A stretch of 64,000 nucleotides of DNA from Branchiostoma floridae. Lineage: Eukaryota > Chordata > Leptocardii > Amphioxiformes > Branchiostomatidae. Below are positions 1 to 9,300 of this stretch, in pieces. The notes under the pieces are model-generated. The model did not search any database, was not told the DNA's origin, and worked only from the letters and a program-made list of their open reading frames with translations. A program made the position numbers and the translations under genes. The stretch's first letter is position 1; each line of letters starts with the position of its first letter. The stretch lies in the NCBI RefSeq assembly GCF_000003815.2, contig NC_049989.1, forward strand, positions 19,276,123 to 19,340,122, given 5' to 3'.

Positions 1-73
1 AGGGTCGAGTTGGCACTAGCTGTGATGTTTTTTATATGACTCTTAAAAGATAGGCAGTTGGACATAGTTACAC

Positions 74-2404
74 CTAGGTATTAAATTTCATCATCCATGT
101 GACACTCCATTCGACCATGTTGTCAATATCATGCTGAAGGGAAATACAATCAGCTGGTGATGATATTTGCTTGTAACATTTTGAGTCATCAGCATAAAGG
201 GCCATGGGACATTCTATAGTAGAGGGCAGGTCATTAATATAAAGTAAAAAAAGTAGAGGTCCCAAAATGGAACCTTGTGGGACTCCGGATATTACAGGAA
301 GCCAGTCTGAAGAAACTCCTTCAATGACTACTCGTTGTCTTCTATTAGACAGATAATCAGAGAACCAATTTAGGAGATTCGAGTGGAATCCAAATGTCTT
401 AAGTTTGTGTACAAGAAGGTGATGTGGAATGCTGTCAAAAGCTTTGGAAAAGTCGAGGTAAATTATATCTATCTGGCCACTGTGATCCAAAGTTGTCCCG
501 ACGGTTTGAAAGGTTTCCAATAGTTGGGTAGTAGTAGATTTTCCTTTAATAAAGCCATGTTGTAGTGGGTGAATTTGGTCTTGAAGGTGAGGGAAAATAC
601 GGTTAAAAATGCAACGTTCCATAACCTTACTTACTACACTGAGTAAGGAAATGGGTCGATAGTTTTCAACAGAGTCTTTACTGCCTTTCTTAAAGACGGG
701 ACAGACGTTGGCTTCTTTCCATTTAGCTGGAACTATGCCCGATTGAATACTTTTGTTGAAGATGGCAGTAAGTTGAGGAGCTAATACGTGTGCACCCTCG
801 CGTAGGATCACTGGGGATATAGAGTCAGGGCCAATAGCTTTTGTACAATCTAAGGTAAGCAAGACATCTAGAACTTCCTTGATTGTAAAGTCAATGTTGC
901 CGAGGAAGGGGTGTCTCCAAGCACTGATCTCAGGGAGAGGCTGATTTGCTACAGGGGTAGTAAAAACAGAGAAGAAGAACTTGTTAAACAGATTTGCTTT
1001 ATCAGTAGGTGTCGTTCCTTGATAATGTTTGTATTTCAGAATTTGTGGCAAGCAATGTGATTTTGTTTTATTTTTAAAGAAAGTCCAAAATTTCTTAGGA
1101 TTATTATTGACCAAGGATCCCAAGTTCTCAAGGAACAGTTTGTACTTGTAATGAATAAGTTTTTGTAGACCATTTCTAAGTTTCCGGAACTTATGCCAGT
1201 GGGCTGGGCGATTAGTTTTCTTTGCCCTTCGCCATGCAGTCAACTTCTTATTTCTAAGATGGTAGACATCAACATCACACCATGGCATGGAATAAGAATT
1301 TTTTATTTTAGCTTTTGGTACATGGTTTTCAACCAAGCCACACAAACATTGTAACCACGTATCCCAACAGTCATCAATGCTATCAGATTCTACAAAGCCT
1401 TGAGAACCGAGAGTGTCTCTGAGACTTTGTCGTAGGTTATCAAAGTTACATTTTTTATACTGGTAGACATGTCTTTTCATGTTTGATTGACGGAATACCG
1501 TACGAAAATTCAGGTCAAACTGTAGAATAGTGTGATCAGTAGGAAAATCAGATGATACTTTTTCAACTTTGGAACATTTTTCAGGAACGTTAGTCAGAAT
1601 CACATCCAAAAGATGGTTATGACTGTTAGAAGTAACATTATTAACCTGTGTTAGTGAGAAATCATTCAAAACATCACAAAACTGGTTTTCTGTAGTAGAA
1701 TTGCCTATCAAACTACACCAATCGATATTAGGGAGATTCAAATCACCTAATAAGACCACCTTGTTGTATTCTTGGTCGGCCAAACGCAATGTATGTTGGA
1801 GGTTATTAGTAAATGCCAGTAAGTCCCCATTAGGGGGTCTATAAAACAAGATGATACCGATTTTCCCCTGTTTTTCTGTCAGCATTTCGCAGACCAAGAT
1901 TTCGTCAACAGGTTCAATATCAGACCTCCTTCTTGACAGAATATTGCCATTGACAGCTAAGAGAATGCCCCCGCCGATTTTGCCGGGAATGACAGTACAA
2001 CGATCTTTGCGATAAAGCAAGTAGCGCTTGGGAAGCAATTCGTCGTCTTTGATACTTGGGGTTAGCCAAGTTTCAGTTACTGCCACTAAAGAAGGCTGAT
2101 TTGATTCAACAAGGTTTTGGAACAGCACTAATTTATTTCGCCGACTGTTAACAGATTTGATACTACGACCATTCATGTATAAAACTTTGATTTGGCTTGC
2201 GCTATCTACTTTATGCAATTCCTTACGATCTTTGCTATTGTCATCCCTATGTAGCGGGGGCGCTGCAGAAGAGCTAACCGATCTCAGAGTTCTACTACTA
2301 AGAGAAATGTTCCCAATTGACAATCTTTCATCGTTATTATTATCGTTTAGGCAGGAGTCGGCCTCTCCTGCTAAGAGAAATGTTCCCAATTGACAATCTT
2401 TCAT
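74..2404 (-). pseudogene. CR1-like ORF2: endonuclease plus reverse transcriptase, C-terminally broken
   Basis: The open frame is 776 codons. Residues about 70-300 form an exonuclease/endonuclease/phosphatase domain with the TETWL, GDLNLP and TDHTIL motifs. Residues about 490-760 form the reverse transcriptase, with a VFKKGSK...NYRPISLL block, FSKAFD, GVPQGSILGPLLF and ALYADD. The product would nick target DNA and copy the element RNA. The frame stops at 74 just after WMMKFN. Past the stop, another frame (about 71-2) encodes LGVTMSNCLSFKSHIKN, which normally lies about 35-40 residues further on, so a short frameshifting deletion has removed the segment between them. A 73-bp direct duplication (2298 and 2371) overlaps the N-terminus. 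The ATG at 2404 lies 8 nt past the ORF1 stop. Confidence 0.9.
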
Positions 2405-2412
2405 CGTTATTA

Positions 2413-3333
2413 TTATCGTTTAGGCAGGAGTCGGCCTCTCCTGTTGAATACATCCTCCTGAAAACCCTGCCGGATGTAGTCGTTAAGATGGGTGGCTAGA
2501 AGAGCTGTTCCTTTCGCGGTGAGATGGACTCCATCGTACAAGTGGTGCAGCTCAATGTCTTTGTTGTCCAAAAACCCCCACCCTTTCCTAGCACACAAGG
2601 AAGCTAGATGCTGGTTAACTTTGCTCACTTTCACAGTAGACCCGTCTCTGACTGCCAAACTGGAGAAGCAGAGTTGAGTCGAGTTTCCGGACATACTGTT
2701 GCCCAGGGTCTCGAATTTTCTCGTTATGGAAGAAATGTCTTCATGAAGGTTGTTCGTCCCAACGTGAAGAATGAGCAGCTGAGGTTGGATGTCAGATAGA
2801 TCATTCTCTGCCAATCTTTCAACCTGCTCTAAACGAGCTCCTCTGTGTGTCCTACATATGACTACTTTCCCAGTGCTTCGGGACATACGCCTTGGATTCA
2901 AGTCTTTCGTCATGGAGTCTGCCAAAATCACAACATCCGGTCTTTTCCAGGGCTGACTTTTGTGTTGGGGCATCTGTGGACGGGTAGCTTGACTGAAACC
3001 TGATCTTCTGGGAGACTGTGGACCACGGGTACCTTGACTGAAACCTGATCTTCTGGGAGACTGTGGACCACGGGTAGCTTGGCTGAGGCCTGATCTTCTG
3101 GGAAACAGCCTAGAGTTCTTTACTTGTGGCGTGGGACTACGTTGGTACTCATCATCACTGCGCTCCTCCTCTATATCCAGAAGTGACTGATATCTGTTTG
3201 ACAGGGGAACACTAGTACTACTCGAAGGGAAAAGATTACTAGTTGCAGGGGGGCCTTTAGACACGTGATTCCATGTGTCCTCCCTGACTGTACTGGACGA
3301 GTGTTTTCCATCGGTCATAAGAATACGAATCAC
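2413..3333 (-). pseudogene. CR1-like ORF1, C-terminal part with SGNH-esterase-like domain
   Basis: The open frame is 306 codons and its last half matches an SGNH hydrolase fold. Block I is ILADSM near residue 137, the HVGTNN block follows near 190, and the DGVHLT block with the catalytic Asp and His lies near 270. Esterase-like ORF1 proteins are known from the CR1 group. Before the domain lies an Arg/Ser/Pro-rich stretch with about three 15-residue repeats (RRSGFSQ.TRGPQSP; 45-bp DNA period, about 2990-3110). The apparent start at 3333 is not the true start: the upstream part of ORF1 lies at 3438-4343 in another frame, separated by a rearranged segment. Confidence 0.8.
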
Positions 3334-3580
3334 TTCTTTTAGGGACGCATTTCATCCCCCGTAGTCCCTGTGATAACATGACTGTACTGGACGAGTGTTT
3401 TCCATCCGTCATAAGAATACGAATCAAGGGAAAGATACTAGTTGCATGGTTTAGACACGTGATTCCATGTGTGTGTCCTCCCTGACTGTACTGGACGAGT
3501 GTTTCCATCGGTCATAAGAATACGAATCACTTCTTTTAGGGACGCATTTTCATCCCGTAGTCCTTGTGATAACATGTGCA
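3250..3580 (-). repeat. local triplication that breaks ORF1
   Basis: The segment containing CTGTACTGGACGAGTGTTT and CATAAGAATACGAATCA occurs three times (about 3288-3335, 3380-3427 and 3486-3530). The adjoining GATTCCATGTGTGTCCTCCC and TTCTTTTAGGGACGCATTT segments occur twice. The copies differ by small indels (a run of Gs, a missing T, a GT insertion), so the reading frame changes across the block. This explains why ORF1 appears as two overlapping open frames. Confidence 0.8.
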
Positions 3581-4343
3581 CATTTTCTTGAACTGAGGCC
3601 AATGTGTTTGCTACATTCCGAAGTTCCAGTGTGATGGATTCAAGACTAGGTTTCGGGACTTCTGGGACTGGTGAGGAGGGAGGTAGGCTGATCTTCACTG
3701 GCTCACCAGCCACGCGCTTTGGTGACGTTTCAGCCTCCAACGTATCAATGTCTGAAGGGGAAGGAGGTAGGCTGATCTTCACTGGCTCACCAGCCACGCA
3801 CTTTGGTGACGTTTCAGCCTCCAACGTTTCAATGTCTGATGGGGAAGGAGGTAGGCTGTTCTTCACTGGCTCACCAGCCACGCGTTTAGGTGACGTTTCA
3901 GCTGCCAAAGTTTTAGACTTTGGTAATGTCTCAGCACTAACAGACTCATTGGTGACCTGTTCGAAGTTCTCATCCTCGCTGTCGGAGACAACAGAGGGCA
4001 GAGGCATTTTAACACACTCAGCCAGAGCTTTCGAGTACCTTCCAAATCTCACAAAGTTACTTAGGGCTACACAGTCCTTTGCTAACAGGATAACTTGTGA
4101 CTGACCTCTCCTTCTGTTGACCAGACAAGATAGCTCACATTTATGTTCACTCAGAAGATTATCTCTAGCTTGTAGAAACAGTTTGGAACGTGTAGATTTG
4201 AGGGCTTCACAAGCAGTGACACTATCTGTTGGCAAGACTTCTCTAACTCTGTCTAACTGCCAGGGGAAATTGTCTTGCTGACTCTCAAAAGCAAGTAAAA
4301 TATTTTCAATCCTTATCTGTAGCTCGGACGGTGCAGACATCAT
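3438..4343 (-). pseudogene. CR1-like ORF1, N-terminal part with 28-residue repeats
   Basis: The open frame is 301 codons starting MMSAPSEL. The first 130 residues are charged with no domain I can name. Next come three copies of a 28-residue unit containing ETSPK.VAGEPVK.SLPPSPSD, encoded by an exact 84-bp period (copies begin at 3681, 3765 and 3849). A short helix-forming stretch (ELRNVANTLASVQENV) follows and probably mediates oligomerisation. The frame then runs into the rearranged block at 3250-3580 and loses register with the esterase half. Function as the nucleic-acid-binding ORF1 protein is inferred from position. Confidence 0.75.
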
Positions 4344-4380
4344 GGACTGGTGCAGACTTGACGTCGAGGACAGCAGTGTT

Positions 4381-4820
4381 GAATGCTGGAGATGCTAAGT
4401 TTCCTCGCCCTGAGCCGGGAGGTGTCCACGTAGTGACGTCTGGGTGAGGTCTGAGGCTGACCGGTCCCTCAGGTTTCCTAGGATCTAGTACAGGGAGCAA
4501 AAACTTCCGGCAGCATCAACAAAGCCTTCAAAGAGAACAACTAAGACTTCTCATAAAGGTCAAAGACTTTGTGCGTTGTCGTTGATGTACCATGTACTGA
4601 ATACCCACCGGCCCGGGTCCCTATTACAGGACCCGCTGAGTGTGCAGAGTGCCGCCGGTGTGATATGGGGGAGGGGGGCACGTCAAACAGCAAACGCCGG
4701 TCACAGCAGCGCTGAATGCTGGAGATGCTAAGCTCCTTCACCCTGAGCCTGGAGGTGTCCACGTAGTGACGTTGACCAGTCCCAAGGTTTCCTAGGATCT
4801 AGTACAGGGAGCAAAAACTA
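4381..4820 (-). repeat. two tandem 5'-leader units of the CR1-like element
   Basis: Two related units of about 110-130 bp occur at 4381-4510 and 4714-4820. Shared blocks are GAATGCTGGAGATGCTAAG, GGTGTCCACGTAGTGACGT and TAGTACAGGGAGCAAAAACT. The offset is 333 bp at one end and 314 bp at the other, a difference of a short deletion. They lie immediately upstream of ORF1. Tandem 5' promoter monomers are known in some LINEs (mouse L1), and each unit here carries a TGACGT core. Promoter activity is inference. Confidence 0.6.
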
Positions 4821-5534
4821 GCACATATAATGATGGCTTGCACAGATCAGTGGGAATGTTGCCTTCCTTTTCATGTACGCTTTCACTTGGCCGTACAGGC
4901 CCAACGCTAGTAATAACCTTTATCCATGGGTTAACCTATATCTGTTGCTTTAAATATGTTATGAAGTGAGTTCCAGGGGAATCATTTTTATCTAGTATAC
5001 GGTAAAATGTTACATGTCAAACCACATTAGGCCACAAAACTTTTACCGTTCATCATCTTTTGTTCCCAATTATTGGTCACCATCTTGTTTCATTGGCACT
5101 TTGTGTGGAAAACATAGATTGCAAGGATGCCCTTTTACTGTAAGGGCACAGCATGTTTATGACTACGACTACGATGATACATTCTGGTTATATTTCACTT
5201 TCACTTGATTTATTTTACCAGGAACTTACAACTCAGGTCAGACTAGACCTGCTTTTCAGGCAATCCTGGGCATACATAGAAACAACACAATAACAATAGG
5301 CATATTTCAACAACAACATACTAGCAGTAAAAATAGCATTACTAGACAATTAGGTATAAGTCAATTTGCGCTTATATTATTTTTTCTTATTAATGTCAAC
5401 TAAATGATTCTTGATGGTATCATAAATTCATATATCTCTTTCGTCAGGAGCAAGAGACACATTTATTTGAGTCTAAGGTACCTATATATTATTGGCCCTC
5501 ATCGTACCTCACATCACCTCACTTAGCCTGTGGC
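4821..5534. other. intergenic, no gene seen
   Basis: AT-rich sequence with only short open frames and no recognised domain. The stretch 5205-5330 (TTTATTTTACCAGGAACTTACAACTC, then a CAACAACAACA-type tract) resembles a weathered LINE 3' tail. Confidence 0.4.
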
Positions 5535-5693
5535 TAATCTCCAAGCAGACCCTACCGGTAGCATAAGATAATATCAAAAGTTGGCAGAGGAGTGATATGA
5601 GTGTGTTTAGCTACTCTTTACTGACTACACTCCTTGGCCAGTTTAATACTATCTTATGCCATTGTAGGATCTGCTTGGAGATTAGCCTGTGGC
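5526..5693. mobile_element. fold-back MITE, 150 bp, with 9-bp target duplication
   Basis: The element 5535-5684 is one long imperfect palindrome. Its ends read TAATCTCCAAGCAGA..CCTAC on the left and the inverse on the right, and similarity continues through GCATAAGATA and GGAGTG to near the centre. The flanks are identical 9-mers, GCCTGTGGC (5526-5534 and 5685-5693). A 9-bp duplication with long inverted repeats fits Mutator-like MITEs; that family name is inference. Confidence 0.8.
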
Positions 5694-6046
5694 GTCGTTC
5701 CGGGACTGTTTTATCAACATTCAGTACCTAACATTTTACTCACAACATAGCTTTCCGCCTTTTGATTTATTGTCATTTATGCAATTGGCAAAGTTATTTT
5801 GAAGCTCTGTCACTTATATCCGTTAACAAAAGACGGCGTTTGAGCTTAAGGTGTTATTTAAGCATTTCGTCACATATGCTACTTTGCATTCATCTTAGAA
5901 AGCCCCCTATTCGCCAGTAACAATAACAATAACAAGTAAGTTAAAATCTTAATCTCATACGGCAGCTTTTAGAGTACTCAAAATTTGAAGTATTAACCGA
6001 AACCAATTTATGTGGTCTGCAGTAACGTACCAAAGTAACATCGTCC

Positions 6047-6344
6047 CTAACATTGCCAGCGAAAACGTAGCTGATCAACGTACACACCTACATAGCCCTC
6101 AATGCTACGGAGGTAGCAATTGCTATATGGCGGGTCGATCACGTCGTATCGCCGCCCACCAGCGCCCCCTACCCCCCTTAAAGTACGCCCCTGGTTGGTC
6201 CCAAAGCCGATACGGTCCACGACCCGAGCAGTCTTCAGGGTAACCCGAGTGATCCTTTCGTCTCGCCCGAGGTGGAAGTCGTGCCTGGACCCGCCTCCTC
6301 CACCGCGCTTTGGGGCAGTGCGGTTTCCATAGGTCACTTGGATA
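6047..6344 (-). CDS. jacalin-like lectin, last exon
   Basis: This exon encodes the last 99 codons (with stop) of the jacalin domain. It starts after a TTCATTCAACAG acceptor with one base finishing an Ala codon (phase 2). It carries IQVTYG, a five-Gly loop, VVDRIGFGTNQGR, GGAGG and YVDQLRFRWQC. It is much more GC-rich than its surroundings, which supports coding. The acceptor-proximal sequence (ACTGTTRAATGAACRAAAAT) recurs near 6635-6660 as a diverged local duplicate. Confidence 0.85.
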
Positions 6345-9300
6345 CTGTTGAATGAACGAAAATTATTTAATCGTTAATCATTGATTGCTACTTATCTATG
6401 ATTTGTTATTCGTTTCTTATTCATTTCTCTCCCAATTATTTCCTTCGAATTCTGTTTCGTATTTGTTAGGAGTAGGGCTTGTATTTAGCCTATTTGGCTT
6501 CCAACCCTTCTCCCGCACGGTTTTTTATATATCATTCAACTTTGCTTTCTGTTCTTTCTTTTTAAGTGCAAATAATCAAATCAAATCAAATAGAAATAAT
6601 CGGTTATCAGGAAATATTTAAACGTTACTGGTACTGTTAAATGAACAAAAATAATCGGTCACCAGGAAATATTGAAACGTATACTGATAAATCGGTTCCC
6701 GTGGTAAAAAATGATAGCCGTTTTTGCCATTCTAAACCATTCATACCGTAACGAACATGTGTTATTTGGGTAGAGAAGGCGATCATCTAATATGATATAT
6801 GCAAATGAGCATTTACAACCAATTTGTTCAACTCTTTGCTAAAGGTCATTCAGCATTGCCGGCTATGTTCAAGCGAGCTACAGCTGTAGCTGACATGCCT
6901 AGCTGTTTGGGTCTTGTAGCCAAAGGGAATACGGACAAGTCAAAGAAGCATACATATTCTTGAAATAGTTGAACTGTAATTTTCAACACCAAAAAGAGGT
7001 TGCAGGAAGTCTATGGCGCACACCGTCTCTGTTCAGGGATGGTTGTAAAGCTCTGATGTAGATGGCTTCTTTAATCTCTCTAGCAAAAAAGTCTGTGTCC
7101 AAGATTTCAACTTTGTCCAGTGAAACCGAATGACCCAGTGATTCTATATGTATATGCTGGGAAACGTCTAAGGTACAATACCCTGCGCAACATCCTTGTA
7201 GCACCTTTTTCACTAGAGGGATTAAAGAAGCCATCTACATCAGAGCTTTACAAACATCCCTGAACAGAGACGGTGGGCACCATAGACTTCCTGCAACCTA
7301 TAATCCACTGCTTACTGAGTCACGTGTTCTATCTGCATAACGTGACGTCACGTTAGAAGTGAATTGTTCATTCCTTGACAAAGACTGATGCTGTGCAGTC
7401 GAAAATTTGGGTGAGTCCAATTTTGGCGTTGGAAATTACAGTTCAACTATTTCAAGAATAACTTCTACCAACACAAGTTAAGCATAAATATTGTCAACAA
7501 ATCTAGAGGCAGGACAATTTAGATCCGCCCATTTTTCCGTATTTTTACCTCCATGAAATGTCATGGAATGGAGGTTATATTTTCTGTTATGTGTCTCTGT
7601 CTGTGTAGATGATTACTCAAGAACGGCTGGATGGATTGGTTTCATACTTGTTGTGTTGGTGGGGTGTGATAAAAGCTCGAATCGATGAGATCTTGGGAGC
7701 CGTATCTGTCGTTATAATCGATGTAATAATATCAGAAATCCCCCCTATATTTGAGATATATTGGTACGGGCATCGTGCTGTATGTGTTTGTTAATGGGCT
7801 TAGCTGCAAGCAGATAGTGAGGTGACAGCTGTTTGGGGAACCCCCAGTAGTTTTATTTATGTCTGCTTAGGACTGTTTGAAATATTTGTAACAGTTGGCA
7901 CAGTAGTTACCTCCATGAAATGTCATGGAGGTTATATTTTCTGTTATGTGTCTCTGTCTGTGTACAAGATTACTCAAGAACGGCTGGACGGATTGGTTTC
8001 ATATTTGTTGTGTTGGTGGGCTGTGATGAAAGCTCGAATCGATGTGATTTTGGGCGCCGTATCTGTTGTTATAATTGATGTAAAAATATCAGAAATCCCC
8101 CTATATCTGCGATATATTGGAATAGGCATCGTGCTTTAAGTGTTTGTTAATGGGCTTAGCTCCAAGCAGATAGTGAGGTGATTTGTATGACAGCTGTTTG
8201 GGGAACCCCGAGTTTTTTTAATATGATAACTAGTTTTATTTATGTCTGCTTAGGATATCATGGAGATGTGAAGCGTAAGTATAATTGTAAGAAGTTGAGG
8301 TACATTTAACGGTAATGCTTAACAGGTATGGATGTCTCACATACTGTACTGCTGATTTGAGTGACATGGTGATTGAAATGCCATTAGGTCCTCTCATCTT
8401 AGATGGGTTGGGTGTCAGAAGTTTTATGGGCGATACAGATGTTCTGATTTCGTTACGATAAGGGACAGTTGTTAGTTGTCTCTTTCGTAGCCAATGGTAC
8501 TTGTTTTTTAGCAGACGGGGTTGGCGCCAAGTATTCATCTTACAGTTGATGTAGGGCTATCAGAGGAAAGTGTGCATCTCATTTTTGTACCGTGTGAACA
8601 GCTGATGTTATGACATATTGGTGGAAAATCAAATCACCATCTGACTAAAGTTGGCCACATCCCTTCTTCTTTCTGAGTTTCCCAACTTCCTCCCACCACA
8701 CCGCTCTGAGGCACATAGTCGAACCTCAATAATGCTGACAACCTTAGACACTTTAAATGCCAAACATCAAGCTTAAGGAACACCACGCTACCATATGCCG
8801 TCGACCTCTTAAACGCACATTACACAATTAAGTGTCACATTTTGATAATTACTAATCAGATGGACATCCTCTGTGTCATTAAATAAATACACCACTACTT
8901 TCCCATAACATTTATAACCATTACTCTCAAATACAACCGACTATAAACATACATACCATCCACAAAAAAGCAATAAATATTTCATGGAGGTATGAGGTCC
9001 CCGAACTCTAGTTTAAATATTAGACTTATGGGTCAAACAGATATTTCGAACAAATCGTTTAGTTATAAGGTGTGTATAGTAGATTCAACGTATGAAATAT
9101 TTGCATGCGTGTACTTTGATACGAGTGATCGCTGTTGTTGTTTATGTCCGGGTTATTTGACCGCTAGTGCCTGCCAGGACGTCAGTAGATTGGATTGAAA
9201 ATTAATATGTAAATTAGCGAATCAAATTACCGGTTAATATGTAAATCAGTATTTTACAAAACACATGCTTTTTGCCTACCACCGCGTCACCGTGACATCA

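Larger units (their letters stand above)
1..4820 (-). mobile_element. CR1-type non-LTR retrotransposon, degraded, 3' end off window
   Basis: The minus strand reads 5' leader (about 4820-4344), ORF1 (4343-2413, broken), ORF2 (2404-74), then the left edge. ORF1 ends in an SGNH-esterase-like domain. ORF2 has an apurinic-type endonuclease followed by a reverse transcriptase with a YADD box. This is the usual plan of the CR1/L2 group of LINEs. The copy is dead: ORF1 is split by a local rearrangement at 3250-3580 and ORF2 is cut after the YADD region by an internal deletion with frameshift. Retention of a 5' leader is unusual because LINE copies are normally 5' truncated. Clade placement is inferred from domain content only. 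Confidence 0.9.

Noticed and set aside
3604-4104. 166-codon plus-strand open frame with repeats
   Set aside because: It is the shadow of the 84-bp repeats of LINE ORF1 on the minus strand.
8236-8538. 100-codon minus-strand frame rich in basic residues
   Set aside because: It lies within a repeat-derived region and I could not match it to a transposase or any other family.
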